From: Adiantum capillus-veneris
Taxonomy: Eukaryota; Streptophyta; Polypodiopsida; Polypodiales; Pteridaceae
Length of the DNA: 64,000 nt
Direction of reading: 5' to 3'
NCBI GenBank assembly: GCA_014529385.2
Contig: CM043944.1
Coordinates: forward strand, 176,567,740-176,631,739
The position numbers and the translations under genes were made by a program. Below, one piece after another: positions 43,359-55,264 of the stretch. The first letter of the stretch is position 1. Every line of letters starts with the position of its first letter. A model generated the notes under the pieces. The model was not told the origin of the DNA and searched no databases. It worked only from the letters and a program-made list of their open reading frames with translations.

Positions 43359-44092
43359 TTGCAAGGTCACATGCTAGGGGTTCATCATGAACCAATGGTT
43401 TCTATTACTCCTCAAGTTATGCCAGCAGTGGTCACTACAACAGTGCAAGATGATGGGGTAAGGCAAGACATGAGTCAAGTGGTAGATTTAATGAAGAATC
43501 TCAGCTTAAACATGCTAGATCAAGTGGGAAATAATCGAGGTCGAGGGAGGTTTGCAAATCAGCCAGGAGGTGAAGAAAGACCTAGGAATGGTGTTGGACA
43601 AAGCAATGGTAGGTTCTGGAGGCAGACGTCCACATGTTATAATTGCGGAGAGTTGGGCCACATCAGCCCGCAATGTGATAAGCCACCAAGGATGGGGGGC
43701 AAATGTATCCATTGCCAAGACAGGTACTAACTAGGTCAAATGATTATGGCATCGAAATTAAGGGAGAAGAAGGAACCACTGGATTAACCCAGGAGGAAAA
43801 GGGAAAGACAAAAGTGATAAGTGTAGTCACCTTGAAGAATGCATCAAAGCTAGAGGATACATTAGTGATGCCTATTGGGAAGAGAACCACAAAGGACAAG
43901 GAAGGAAGAAGTGCCCCAGGTCCTAGTAAGAAGAAGGGAAAGAGCCATGAAGGCGAGGATGTCAAGGCCAAGAGGAAAAGAAGGGCTCTTCGCAAGTTTC
44001 ATGTTTCGGATTTTCCAGTAGGTGATGGGCAATTAATCTATGACTTGAAGGAGGATTTTACAAGCAGGAAAGCAGATGTTACTTTTGGGTAG
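43359..44092 (+). pseudogene. Element B gag zinc knuckle and basic tail
   Basis: The frame 43359-43730 has SVTPQVM-like and DLMKNLSLNMLDQVG blocks, then the zinc knuckle CYNCGELGHISPQCDKP (C-x2-C-x4-H-x4-C complete). A second C-x2-C (CIHCQD) follows and then a frame break. 43703-44092 continues with KKKGKSHEGEDVKAKRKRRA and FHVSDFPVGDG. The knuckle binds the element's RNA. Confidence 0.75.
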
Positions 44093-44101
44093 CTTATAGA
44101 G

Positions 44102-44722
44102 ATGGTGCCTAAGCTAAAGAGACAGTGGAAGAGAATGGTTAACCCAATGGAGAAAGAACCAGAGAGAGGTTCAGTGAAGGTGTTGACGATGGATGAGCTA
44201 CCAGACATTTGTCCAATAGTAGATGTGTGGCATAAAAGAAAAAATCTGGGACAAGGTTATGTGGATGGTGAAGCCCAAATATGTGTCATAACACACTCAT
44301 GCGTTGAGAAGATGGGTTTTATAGTGATTGGGGTGTCAGGCTTCCGGATTAGATTGGCAAACCATCAAAAAGTAAAATGTTTGGGTGTTGTAAAGAGCTT
44401 AGAAGTGGAGGGGTATGATGCAAAGGTAGTGGTTGATTTTCATGTGATGCTAGCGGGGTTGGGAGCATATCCTATTATACTGGGCAGACCATGGTTACGT
44501 GCAATAGGAGCTGTTCAAGATTGGAGACGTGGTACGATTAGCCTTTATGGAAAGGCAGGTGCCAAGAAGCTATATAATATGGACACAAGGAAAGTATTGG
44601 AGGAGATTTATCAAGATGAGGATGAGTGTAGTGATGAAGATTATTCCACAGTGACTGACAAGGACAGTGATAGTACTACCAGCAGTGATGAGGATGCTGA
44701 GGAATCCAGGTGTCTGGTTTAG
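44102..44722 (+). pseudogene. Element B protease region
   Basis: The frame of 206 codons carries GYVDGEAQICVITHSCVEKM, where D-G-E stands at the place of the usual D-S/G-G active site. GVSGFRIRLANHQKVKCLGV, YPIILGRPWLRAIG (retropepsin C-terminal block) and an acidic stretch follow. It ends with a stop at 44722 after a frameshift. Downstream sequence up to 44827 still matches element A's linker, then stops at the copia LTR. Confidence 0.7.
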
Positions 44723-44827
44723 TTGCATTTGCAAATGAGGTTGAAGATGAAAGTGAAGGGCCTTATAAATTGATTGAAGGGCTAATGCAAACCAAGCTTG
44801 AATTGTCAAACAAGAAGAAATTGATGA

Positions 44828-45663
44828 TGTTAGGAAATAAGACGTAGCTAAATAGATAATTGAGTAGATTACTTAATGGAGAGAGACAGATTTATATATA
44901 CGAGATTATAGAGTAGAGAGAGAGAGAGAGAGTACACACGATATACGTGGTTCACCCAATGTGGGCTACGTCCATGGGAAAGCAACCACTCAATGGCTTT
45001 AGTACTTCAAAACAAGAAGTAGTTTACAAAGGGATTATACCCTTAATGGAGCTCCCGCCTTGCTTCACTCTCACCACCTCACACTCACCTTGTTGCATCA
45101 ACTTCACACTATGAAATGTGTGTAGAAATGGCCTCCTTTTATAGGCCAAAAGGGCTGCCCTCTCTTATGAGAGACAGCCATGTGTAGCCGCCCTTGTGCG
45201 AATAAGTCCAAATCGGACCCTCCAATCCGCCCATGTGTGGCCGCCCTTGAGAAGACAAGTCCGCTTTTGAATTCGGCCACCGGCCACCGGCCATTGACTT
45301 CCGACCACCGGCCATCGGCCATTGACTACCGGCCACCGGCCACCGGCCATTGACTTCCGACCACCGGCCATCGGCCATTGACTACCGGCCACCGGCCAAC
45401 CGACCGGTTGTTTTCCGACCACTTTCCGGCCACCGTCCGGCCATAATATTCCGGCGAAAAGGAATATTCCGGCGAAAAAAAGTCTCGGGGGCCTCCGCCC
45501 CCGAGGCCTTTAAAGTTGCCCCTGATTCTTGTCCGTGCAATTTTTGGTTTCCGGTGAGTGATTTTCCTTCACGCACGATGGCTTCTCCTTATAATGGGGG
45601 CCTTACAAATGTGCGCTTTTACCACAGAAAATTACAAGGGTAGATCAGGCTCCATACTTAACA
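44828..45663 (-). repeat. Element E (Ty1/copia) 3' LTR
   Basis: It is bounded by TGTTAGGAAATAAG (44828) and CCATACTTAACA (45663), giving TGTTA...TAACA ends. The left flank is GATGA. It contains (AG)n at 44912-44931, TACGTGGTTCACCCAATGTG (copia-LTR style), and a GC-rich tandem block of 56-bp units of CCGGCCA words (45278-45420). A polypurine tract AAGTGGGAGAT abuts its inner end on the - strand. Confidence 0.8.
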
Positions 45664-45810
45664 ATCTCCCACTTGGAGACTGATCTCCAAACCAAACCTG
45701 TGTGACTGCTTTCCATTCTGGCTTCTTATCCTTGAATGCCGATTGAAGATGAGAAAAAGCTCAACTTCTCCTTGTTGACCACCTTTGTAAACATGTCTGC
45801 AGGTGTGATT
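45664..45810 (-). pseudogene. Element E copia pol, last codons of RNase H
   Basis: On the - strand the frame reads TPADMFTKVVNKEKLSFF and ends at a stop just before the polypurine tract. P-A-D-M-x-T-K is the hallmark of the end of copia RNase H. The rest of the element is cut off at 45810 by the LTR of element C. Confidence 0.8.
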
Positions 45811-47036
45811 TGTTGTAAAAAAGCGAATTAGATAGCTAGAATTAGTGAGATAGAGAGTTAGTGCGATAGATAGTCTGTTAGACAATGAGCGTTAGTGCAA
45901 TAGAGAGTTTCATAATGAGAGATGGAATTAGCAAGTTGCATAGTGGGAGACAGAGAGTTAGTGCGGTAGAGAGTTAGTATGATAGAGAGTTTGTGAGATG
46001 TAGAGTTAGAGACAATGAGAGTTATTTAGTGAAAAACACATCTAGCACTCAATACTAAAAACTTTAGAGTCACATAGACACACACACAAACACACAAACA
46101 CACACACAAAAACACACATACACTGTTAACTGAGTCAACCTCAGTTAACAGAAGCTGCTAAACACCGAAGACGTACGGATGCACATTGAGGATGAATACA
46201 AAGAAGCAGTAAAGATTGGAGTTACACATTTTCCACGTTATGGTCACGTACTGTAAGTTCCCGAATTATTTCAAGCCATTGTAATATTTTTATTTTTTAT
46301 GGGCTCAATGGGAGCTCCAAGCTATAAAGAATAGGCCAATTACTGTGCCTAGGTTGCAGATTCAGTAAGTGGTGGAGCCCTAAAGGCCTTGAGCGCTTGG
46401 ACATTGCATATTTTTAACCTAGTTATAAAGGCAGGGTGTAAAAGAAATTAGGGTTCTCAATCTCATTTGTTGAGAGCACTCTTTGATGAGAGCTCTTAAG
46501 GTGTGTGGCTATGCAGTCCTTGAGCTTCTCCTTGCTCATGAGACTTGATGAACACTAATCAATGATTCATTCTCTCTCACTTTGCCTCTCTCTTACTTCT
46601 TATGGTTGCCTATGATGCTTAGATTAACTAGATCTTGACTAATTAGTGGTTAATCCCTCTCTAATCTTATGTGATTGCCCTCTTTTGCTTGTGTGTGCAT
46701 GTAGGTTTGATTGGAGTGTGGTGCTCGATAGATCTATGTGTGTGTGCTTGCGATTAGTGTGTTGCATGATAGGATTAGTGTTGTGTGTGTATTGCAATCG
46801 TAGTGTGTGTGATTGGGTTGATTAGAGGTGAAGAGAAGTGGATATGGAGATTGCCCTTCATTGCGGCTTCACTCCTCCATAGGCCGAGAAGCTCACCTCA
46901 TAGAGCTAACCATTTGTTTTTCCACAATTAGATCACTAACCGTGTGAGTGTTTCCATGCCCTAACCGGGTAGCTCATCCCTCCGTATTGACAGTTTTGTT
47001 GGTCATTGGAGCTTTGCAATGATCGAGCCCCCAACA
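45811..47036 (+). repeat. Element C 5' LTR
   Basis: It has ends TGTTGTAAAAAAGC and CCCCCAACA (5-bp inverted TGTTG/CAACA), 1226 bp long. It contains degenerate tandem copies of GATAGAGAGTTAGTG (45840-46020) and a TATA-like TATAAA at about 46424. Confidence 0.75.
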
Positions 47037-47038
47037 TT

Positions 47039-47057
47039 TGGTGCCGTTGCGGGGACA
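47039..47057 (+). other. Element C primer-binding site (tRNA-Asp type)
   Basis: TGGTGCCGTTGCGGGGACA matches, with one substitution and one missing base, the TGGCGCCGTTGCCGGGGA site complementary to the 3' end of plant tRNA-Asp that Athila/Tat elements use. It lies 3 nt after the LTR. Confidence 0.75.
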
Positions 47058-48568
47058 ATGGCCTACGCTAGTGTAATTGTGGCATAATGGAATGCGTTCC
47101 CTCACTAATTTCACTTGTATGTTTATGTTTTTGTGGATTTTGAATGTGTATGCATGAAGCATTGTGTTCATAATTCCCTAATGTGTTACTGTATCTCGCC
47201 AATTGTGTGTTTACACACTCTAATTTTTCACTAACCCCTTGCTAATTTGACTAATTTTTGCTAACGTACTAATTTGCTACGAAGGATTGGAGCATTCGAC
47301 CATTCAATTGATCTTCAATGGAAAGGTAATTAAATGTTAATGCAATGTAATGCTATGCTATGTTATTGTTATGGATTGAAAATTTTGTGATTATTCATTT
47401 TCATGCCATCGTAATGCCGAAATTTTAAGAATTGGTGGCGCATGAATTTGACAAGTTTCAATTGCTAATTGGGTGCCTAATTGATTTAATCGCATGCTTG
47501 GATGGTCCACTTCAAGTGTGTGTGCACTAAAATCAAGTGTGTGTGTGCATTCTAATTGAGTGTGTGTATGCTAATTTTAGGATGTGTGCACTATTTTGCC
47601 CATGTTTGTGCACCTATCAATGTGTGGTTATGATTTTTCAATTGTGATGATTGAATTGTGTTGTGCTCATGCCCAACTAACGATTTGTGAAGTCACATTG
47701 CAAATCGGACAAGTTTAACCCTTTTGTGTGCACACCTAAAGATTGGTAAAAATTGCCAATTTTTTAACTATAGTTTGTGTGTGCCTAAAAAGTGTTTAAT
47801 TTGCACGGTTAATTCAATGTTTGGATTGCATAAATGATGTGAGTAATAATTAAATGCTGTGTTTTTGTGCTCAAAACAGGGATTTACACATTTCAATTGC
47901 GTCAAATTTTGACCTAAATTTGTCAATAATTTTGTCAATTTAATTGCCTAGTTTGATTTTATTGATAAAATTGTTGGCAATTGAATTGATGCGATTTTCA
48001 CAATTTTATTTGCTTCCCCAATGTGTGGAGAATTTGTAGAAATGTTGTGGGTATTTTTCGGATGATTTTTGTAATTTTTTGGCAATTTTTGCATTAATTT
48101 TTAGATAATTCTGTAAAAATTTGATTTTGCGATCTTTACGAGCTATGTTGTGTGTGCGTATTTACGGCATCATTTTGTTCGCATTCGTGCCCTCCGTGGT
48201 CGAGTTTTGAGCGTTTTGCTATTTCCGGGGACCGGGTTGACGATTGTGTTGCAAATTGCGTTTTCAATAAAATCGACTATTTTTAATGTGCTTTTGCGTG
48301 TCAAAAATGCTCAATTGTGAATGACTATGATTTTCTAAGATTCCTAAAAAAAAATTGGATTTTTTTGGATTTTTTTGGCGATTTTCTGGTGATTTTTTGG
48401 AGTTTCGGCTAATTTTCGGTCATTTTTTGTATTTTTTGGATATTTGAAAATAAAAAAATTAATAAAAAGAGGATTTCGGGCTTCAGTACCGTGCCTTGCG
48501 GCGCATAAAATACTTCTCTTCTTCTTCCTCCCTCTCTAAACCCTCTCTCTGCTCTCTAAACCCTCTCA

Positions 48569-48625
<57 letters not shown>

Positions 48626-50048
48626 ACTGCTACCCCACGCGCGTAAATCCCTCTGTCTTATTTTTTGTTTTTTCTACACACTACTCCCCCTGCCCACTCT
48701 CACGCGTGTCGTTTTCTGCTGATTACACCCCTGCTCCCCGCCTCTACTCACAGCCCAATCGTTGCAACCAAGCATGCCCGCTTTCTCTGCACTCCTGCAC
48801 GTGCACAGCAGGCGCCAGCCCTTCGGTTTGAGGCCTCGTCCGCGCTGCAATCCAAACTGCCTCCGCGAGATTAGCGCTGTCAGCCGCCGCAAGCCAGTCA
48901 TGGAAAAATCAAACAAAATAGAAAATCCAATAAAAAAACTCATAAAAAGGAATTGAAAAAAAACAAAAATAAATAAATATAAAACATAGAAAAATCACAA
49001 AAAATTAAAAAGCTCTTTAAAAAATTAAAAAATGTTTTAAAAAAACATTAAAAATCCACACAAAAAAATATCCTAAGAAATCATATAAAATCATTAAAAA
49101 ATAATTTTTTAAAAAAACCCACAAATAATTCATAAAAAATAAAAAACTCACATAAAAATTTACCAAAAGAATAAAAAACTCAAAGAAAACTATAAAAAAA
49201 AAAAATTGATTAAAAAATCACAGAAAAAGTAAAAAACTCAAAAATCCTAAAATTCACGAAAAAGAACTAGAAAAATTCACAAAAAATAAAAAGCACATTG
49301 AAAAATCATTAAAAATGCAAAAATTCACAAAGAAATCACAAAAAATAAAAAACACTCACAAATAAATAAAATAAATAAAAAAATCACCAAAAATACAAAA
49401 AAATCTATAAAAATTCAAAACTTTCACAAAAATTTGTTAAAAAATCATTAAAATACCAAAAAACTAAGAAAATTTAAAATTCCACAAAAACAATTAGAAA
49501 AAATAATAAAGAAAGTTGTAGGAAGCGTCGAAAGTACCAAAAAAAAAAAAAAGCGAGAAGGCGTCAAAAAAGCAAAAGAACAGCCGAGAAAATTACACGA
49601 GCAAAACGAATCAGATCAGCCAAAAATAAAAAGCGAGCAAAACGACCAACTCAAAGCTGTGAGAGGCCGAAAGTTTTAAATTTATCACAATCAAGCTGAA
49701 AATCGATCGATCACGGTGGATTGCAGAGTCAGTTGTTCAAGGCCCAGAACAAGCCGGCATATACTCAAATCTAGCCAAGAGTTCAAATACAGCAGAACAA
49801 GCTAGTAGCAGGGGCAACACGTGCACAACTTCAACATAGCAAATGTTGCAGCTATATGGCTACAATGGGGATAAATTTTTGTACACAGATACAGGAGGTC
49901 ATAGGTATCTTATGAGTAGCAAAAGCAGCACAGGAGCCAAGATCCTATTGATCAGATCAAAGTAAAGCCAGATTCAAAAAACTCCCAGATGTTCATAGAC
50001 TTTAGTGGAGCCAGGTATTGTAAACTCAAAGGTGAAGTGCGAGTATAA
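47058..50048 (+). other. Element C leader, mostly non-coding, with opposite base skews
   Basis: The first part (47060-48480) is T/G-rich. It is followed by a (CT)n microsatellite (48570-48622). The 48900-49560 part is extremely A-rich, with repeated AAAAATCACAAAAA words. The two skewed parts could pair as an imperfect long stem around the CT tract. A short frame near 49840-50037 carries the first copies of the D-x-x-G-x-x-Y motif described below. I support no other gene. Confidence 0.5.
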
Positions 50049-51547
50049 GTGCAAAAAATCAACCCAAGTGTTTATCTGGAAATTTGCACAAGTCCAAACA
50101 TCCAGTTAGTGCATATGCAATCAGGGTCATTGTACATGGACTACAGTGGTCAGATCTATAGTCGAGAACCAGAATTGCAAGATCCAACAGATCAGCCCAT
50201 AGAAGCGAGTCTAATTGGAGAACCAAGCCAAAGACGGTACAAAGGTCAAGATGGAGCAGTCTACAACTTGATGCTCAGTGTTTTGAAAGAAGATGCCGAC
50301 AATTTGGCAAGTACAAAAACAGAAGGGCAAGATCTTGACACGGCCGAGCCAAATGAAATACCACCAGTCATGGTGTATTGCTCAGATTGTGGACGAAAAG
50401 GTGAACATTTTGCTGAAGATTTTCCAAGGAATCCAGACAATAGGGATACATCAAACGCCAAGCAAGGTATAGAGCAAATTGGAATTGCAAATCTCCATGT
50501 AAGTGCATTTAACTCATCACTTTTAATGCAATGGAATGATTCTGCATTACCATTAGAAGCATCAATAAAAAAACTGCAAGTTCAAAATCAGCATAAAGAT
50601 ACACAAACACCTGAAAAGCTTAAAATTGATTCTTTGAACAACAAATTCCTGCATGAATTTAGTCAAGGTGTCGAGATACCACTGAAGGTTGAAAAGACTG
50701 TTAGGTTTGCAGATGATTCTGCATCCACTAACACAAGTGTGCAATCATTCATGAGTCTACGGGACACATCAAACATAATGATGTTAGCATTGTATGGTAC
50801 ACATAATTCATATGCACACTATGTGGACCAAAAAGGAAAACTGTACAAAAAGGATCAATCAGTATTTGAACGACCCACATACCAGCTCATAGAAGTACGT
50901 CCAGTGATAGATCAAAAAGGATGGTTCATTTTAGAGGAAAGAATCTATTATAGCCTATCCCCTCTAGAGTGAAGTATATTACCCGGGTGAACCTAGAAAT
51001 CTGTTCAGAGCCAAACTCTCCTCCATCAAAAATCAAGCTTCGACATTGTGACCAAACAAACATATACTTTGACCAAAATAGTCGTAGATATATACGAAAG
51101 TCTAGCATCTATGATTCCTTGGGTCCTGAAACCATAGAAGCTCATATCTTAGGAGACCCATGAGATAGACAATATCACGGCAAAGATAATGCTATATATA
51201 GCTTGACTTGGGGAATAATTTGTCATGTTTCTCAAAGATACATAGGAAACTATGTAGAAGGTTTACAAATGCCAAACATCAATAATGCTACCCAAAGTGT
51301 ACCTTCACAGTCCCAGAAGGTGAGACTAAATCAGAGCCAAACAATTTTGAACTCTTACAATGAAGCAGGCTATAGTGATCACCTTAGGAAGGGGGGAGTT
51401 GTAAATCCATCAAGCTCACCTTATGTATCAAGAAATTCTATACCATTTAGAATCCCTAGAGCTTCAGCCAACAGACTCCTTCAAAGAAAAAAACCATTGA
51501 AATATCATATGGTTGTTGGAAGTTTCCAATTGACCCAGGTTTCATAA
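50049..51547 (+). pseudogene. Element C pre-gag ORFs with D-x-x-G-x-x-Y repeats and a zinc-knuckle-like motif
   Basis: The main frame (50049-50972, 307 codons) has SLYMDYSGQIYSRE, then QPIEASLIGEP and RRYKGQDGAVYNL. A knuckle-like YCSDCGRKGEHFAEDFPRNP follows, and HYVDQKGKLYKKD comes near the end. Frames at 50969-51163 and 51203-51547 continue after stops with IYFDQNSRRYIRK and EAHILGDP. The repeat motif is aromatic-x-D-x-x-G-x-x-Y. The knuckle closely resembles the one in the element's own gag, and both have Phe where the last Cys is expected. Function is unknown; Ogre elements also carry a pre-gag ORF (family knowledge), but I cannot show homology. Confidence 0.5.
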
Positions 51548-51991
51548 GTCTGCAGAGTCTACAGACAAATGCCTATATGAAGATTATCAGGGACAAATAT
51601 TTCAGATGATCTCCACAAGTCAGAGTCACAAGCCGACAAATCCAATGGTGTTCAAATAGTTACATGTGATCAAGCTCACATATGCATATCAAGATGACAT
51701 ATTAACAAATATCAACAGGTTCAAGACCTTGTACAAACCCCTATGGATGGTACGACTAAAGTCAAAGACTATCTGAAGATGATGCAAAGCCTCAAGCTGC
51801 CTGAACAGGTGACAAAAAAGTCAAAGTCAGAGGGAGCTAAAGTCCAAAAATCTACACAAAGGTCACCACCAAAATCTCCTCCAAAGGGATAGATTCTACC
51901 AGAAAGTATAGTGGATCTAGTAAGGTCAAAGGTTACTCAGATGCAGGCAGACGATGCTCAATAATTACAAAAAAGTGCAGTATTACAACCA

Positions 51992-52435
51992 ATGGAGTCA
52001 ACCTCAATTGCAGGTGATCAAAGCAAAGAAGTTAAAGATAAAGCTCAACCAAAGGACACTGCCACAACAAAAGAAGTCAATTCAAACATGAATCCTGAGA
52101 AGATCAAGTGCAACATCACCAATGAAAACAAAGAAAATATGTCAAGCGAAGTAAAGCTAGATTTTCAGTTAGACAAGAACCATATGTCTTTTTGTACTTG
52201 GAGATGTGACCAACCACAGCTGGAAGATGCTCCTAAATTTGTGAGCATATCAAGAAACAAACGCGCAGAATGTTGTGGAATCATCTCCACCACCATTGAA
52301 GTAAGTTCACAAATCATCAAAACTCAATTCCACGTGATCACAGTAAAGGATATGCCAGAAGACATCATAATGGGAATGCCAATGGCCCAAAAGATCCTAG
52401 AGATACAGAGTTCAATGAAGATGCAATCTTCATAG
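51992..52435 (+). pseudogene. Element C pre-gag: retropepsin-like C-terminal half
   Basis: The frame of 147 codons begins with a hydrophilic K/E-rich stretch. It ends with GIISTTIEVSSQIIKTQFHV, KDMPEDIIMGMPMAQK and LEIQSS. The F-x-V-I...D-I-I-M-G-x-P pattern is that of the C-terminal half of a retropepsin. I see no DSG/DTG active site upstream, so it would be inactive. Followed by K-rich frames 52446-52817 and 52822-53028 with no recognisable domain. Confidence 0.4.
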
Positions 52436-52445
52436 ACAACAAAGA

Positions 52446-53931
52446 ATGAAGACCAAGACTGGTCACATGCGGGACGACAGCACAAAGTCCTCAAGCATAG
52501 TTAGAATGGAGACTGATATCAAAGTAGATCTTATTGAAATTGATTCATCTCCATCATTCAAAACTTCAAAAGAGCTTAAAGCAAATCAAGAAATAGCAAG
52601 TGCAGATCAAACAGAGAAAAAAGCAACCACGATAGCTATTGAGCAGAGACTGCCATCAAAGCTAGAAGTAAAGAAGGACACGGTTGCAGACAACCAAAAA
52701 GCAAATAGAAAGTCCAAAGCTCAATCACTCATTGCCAGCAAAATCAGCTGTTGTAAGTTAGATTGCAACAAAAAGTCTCAAGCTACCCTCCATAGAGACA
52801 CAGCTAGATCAAGATGAGACCATGGAAAAATCTGGACAAAGATCTTCAATAGAACCAAAATTTCTAGATTCAGAGTTGAAAAAGTCACAAGGACTGAAGA
52901 AAAATCTTGCCGACAAAGGTAAATCTAAAGTGAACCCTCCATCGATTAGCAAAGAGGGTGTGACAACATATGCCTCTACATCAAAGAACCCTCATGGATT
53001 AGCCTTTTCAAGCAAGTCAGGCTTTTAAAACTTCAAGTCAATTGCTGACCCAATTGAAACCTCTAAGGAGACATCCAAAAAAGCAAAGATATGTCAGTCA
53101 AACTACTCAAGATATCAAAGAAAGGTCAAGAAAGTGTTTGTTCTGAGCAGTTTCGTCAAATTCAATGATCCAGTTTGGATTAAAGACGAAAAATCAACAC
53201 AAAAAGAAAAACACATGGGATGGATAGCATCACGGTGGAGCTTAAACGAACAAGAGTACTATGGAGGTAACAAACAGATATGGGTTCCAAAATCGAAGGT
53301 AAGAGCATATGAAGTAACTTCAAGTCCTTCCCAAGAACGAAGGCCCATAAGGTATCAACCTCAACAATATCCTAGGGTACCTAAGAAGAAGATATACAAT
53401 AGAATAACATCGAAAGATGCCAAAATCTACCAAAACTTTCAAGAGCATACAGAAAAAAGATGGATCTCAAAGAATGTTCCTCTTGGACAAGGATTCTACA
53501 TAGGCTATACAAAGATTTGGCTACCAGTCAACCGAAAGCCAGCTGCAACTACACTAGACCTGCATGAAGATCTCAAGAATTCAACAAAACCTAGAGAAAA
53601 TCAAAGTCAACAATGGAGATACAAAGGTCATCAAGAGATTTGGATTCGTAAGTCTTCCAATGCTCCTAGTCAAAATCCAAATTCCAACAGTGAACAGAGG
53701 CCTACAACAACATCAAACACTCCTATCAACATGCCTAATTGGAGAATCAAGATAATGGAATCTTCACAAACAAAGAAGGACAACCCAACCAACAAGAATG
53801 CAGATTCAAAGATGATAAAACAGATATGGCAAAAGAAACCTTCAATGCCAACTTGGTCCTTCATTAATCCTCTTTTTGATTCAAGCTTACTTTTACCTGA
53901 AGAAATGTTTATAGTAAGCTCAAGAATGTGA
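52446..53931 (+). pseudogene. Element C pre-gag: lysine-rich frames and Trp-motif repeats
   Basis: The last frame (53134-53931, 265 codons) repeats a short motif around a tryptophan: DPVWIKDE, KQIWVPKSK, TKIWLPVNRK, QEIWIRKSS and KQIWQKKPS. Spacers contain YYGGN, FYIGY and WRYKG before the Trp. The same motif recurs after the integrase (KGWVPIKHNK, KQVWVRKD and relatives in 63.0-63.5 kb). The two preceding frames are rich in K, S and E. The family is unknown to me. The basic Trp repeats could bind nucleic acid (inference). Confidence 0.45.
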
Positions 53932-55264
53932 AAATTCAAGTCGCCAGGTTGCAAAAAACACTCTTTGGCATAGTTAGAGTCGGGTTCCTGAGCCCTAAAA
54001 TGAGCAAATCATGAGTCCCAAAGTTTCAAGTCATATTAAACTCTGTGCAAGGAGTCGTAATTATTAGCCTTTCGCTCAAGCTGGAAGAGTTGAGCATATC
54101 TAAAGTCATGTTGATCATGCTAGATGAGATGAGCATAAGAGTCGAAGTTTATTAACTTACAATTGGTGGAGTGTCATAGAGTCCAACACTCACGCACAGT
54201 GCAAAGTAAGATGAGAGCACATATCCTCGTCAATGAAAACCATTCTTAAAGGTGTGCTAGCTTGCAAAGCCATGTCATATGCTTTTATAGCTACACCATC
54301 TTTCTAAATTACCCCTCAATATCATTCTTGCAGAGCATATTGTTTCCCATGCATTTCTTTGTATGCATAAATAGGATGTCCCATCATTGGACATATGCAT
54401 TAGACACTCTTTTTGCTTCCACCTATGCACCTTGAGTGGACTACAAAAGGCAAACCAATGTTCCATCATGCTACCCTCTCACATTTGCTATCTTTTTATT
54501 TCCATATATATCAGCAAATAATCCCTTCAGTACTTTATTAATATTTCCCATGCTAATAAGTACTCTCCTTTTTCTCATTTGTTGTTAGTTTTCCTTCATA
54601 GATTGCTTACTGTTAGCAGTTGGACACACCCAACGGAGGATGATTTCCCGGTGGGATATTAATTTCCTTTGTAATTATTCCTTAATTGAGAAGAAACCCT
54701 TATTTCACCTTTGTAAATAGTGGGGCTTGTAGAAGCTTCCAAATTGTATCCCATTTTTTATATTTAGACTTAGTAAATGGTTAAATTGGAACATTATGGT
54801 TTGAGATTGTAAGGTATTTATACCACTTTTGACCTTAATCAAAGGGTCCACCTATACCCCAAGCAAGTCGACAAATCCATTTTCAAAAGAGTACGACGCA
54901 ACATTACATTCTAACTGACAACAGATGTTCAACTACCAGAACCAACAAGCAACCCAACCATCATTGCAGGCATGGCTTCAACAAAGTGCGACATTAGAAC
55001 AAGACCGAATTAGAGATGGTTATCCAGCCGCATGAGGGCTAAGAGATTTACAAGAACCACCACTCTATTCACAGTATCAAGGTGAGAGTAAGCCAAAACT
55101 CAAGAGTCGGCACAGCCTAGAAGACAACCCATAGAACGCGTTTTAAGAGATGAACCACCTCCTGGAAGAACCATCAAAAATTATGGCTTAGGGGCACCTC
55201 TGCGAGAGGAACCCTCCCACTACCAAAGGCCAAAGGGGTATATAGAGTAGGATGAGGAGAACCA
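53932..55264 (+). other. Element C spacer before gag, no gene supported
   Basis: This is AT-rich with many stops in all frames. Near 54920-55260 short coding-like pieces on the + strand (PWNRVLRDEPPP-like in broken frames) may be the decayed start of gag. Confidence 0.35.

Larger units (their letters stand above)
40584..44827 (+). mobile_element. Element B: Tat-like LTR retrotransposon, same family as A, 3' part missing
   Basis: It starts with an LTR (40584-41727) inserted in the MYB/SANT-like pseudogene and continues with the pre-gag ORF, gag, knuckle and protease. It stops at 44827 inside the linker before RT, where the LTR of copia element E begins. It is oriented opposite to element A, so their 5' LTRs face each other about 8.4 kb apart. 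The rest of B would lie right of the window, beyond elements E and C. Confidence 0.8.

Noticed and set aside
45104-45643. Overlapping frames of Gly-Arg-Trp repeats
   Set aside because: They are translations of the CCGGCCA tandem block in the copia LTR.
48496-48956. Frames around the (CT)n tract in the leader of element C
   Set aside because: Simple Ser-Leu repeat translation and low-complexity flanks; no homology recognised.
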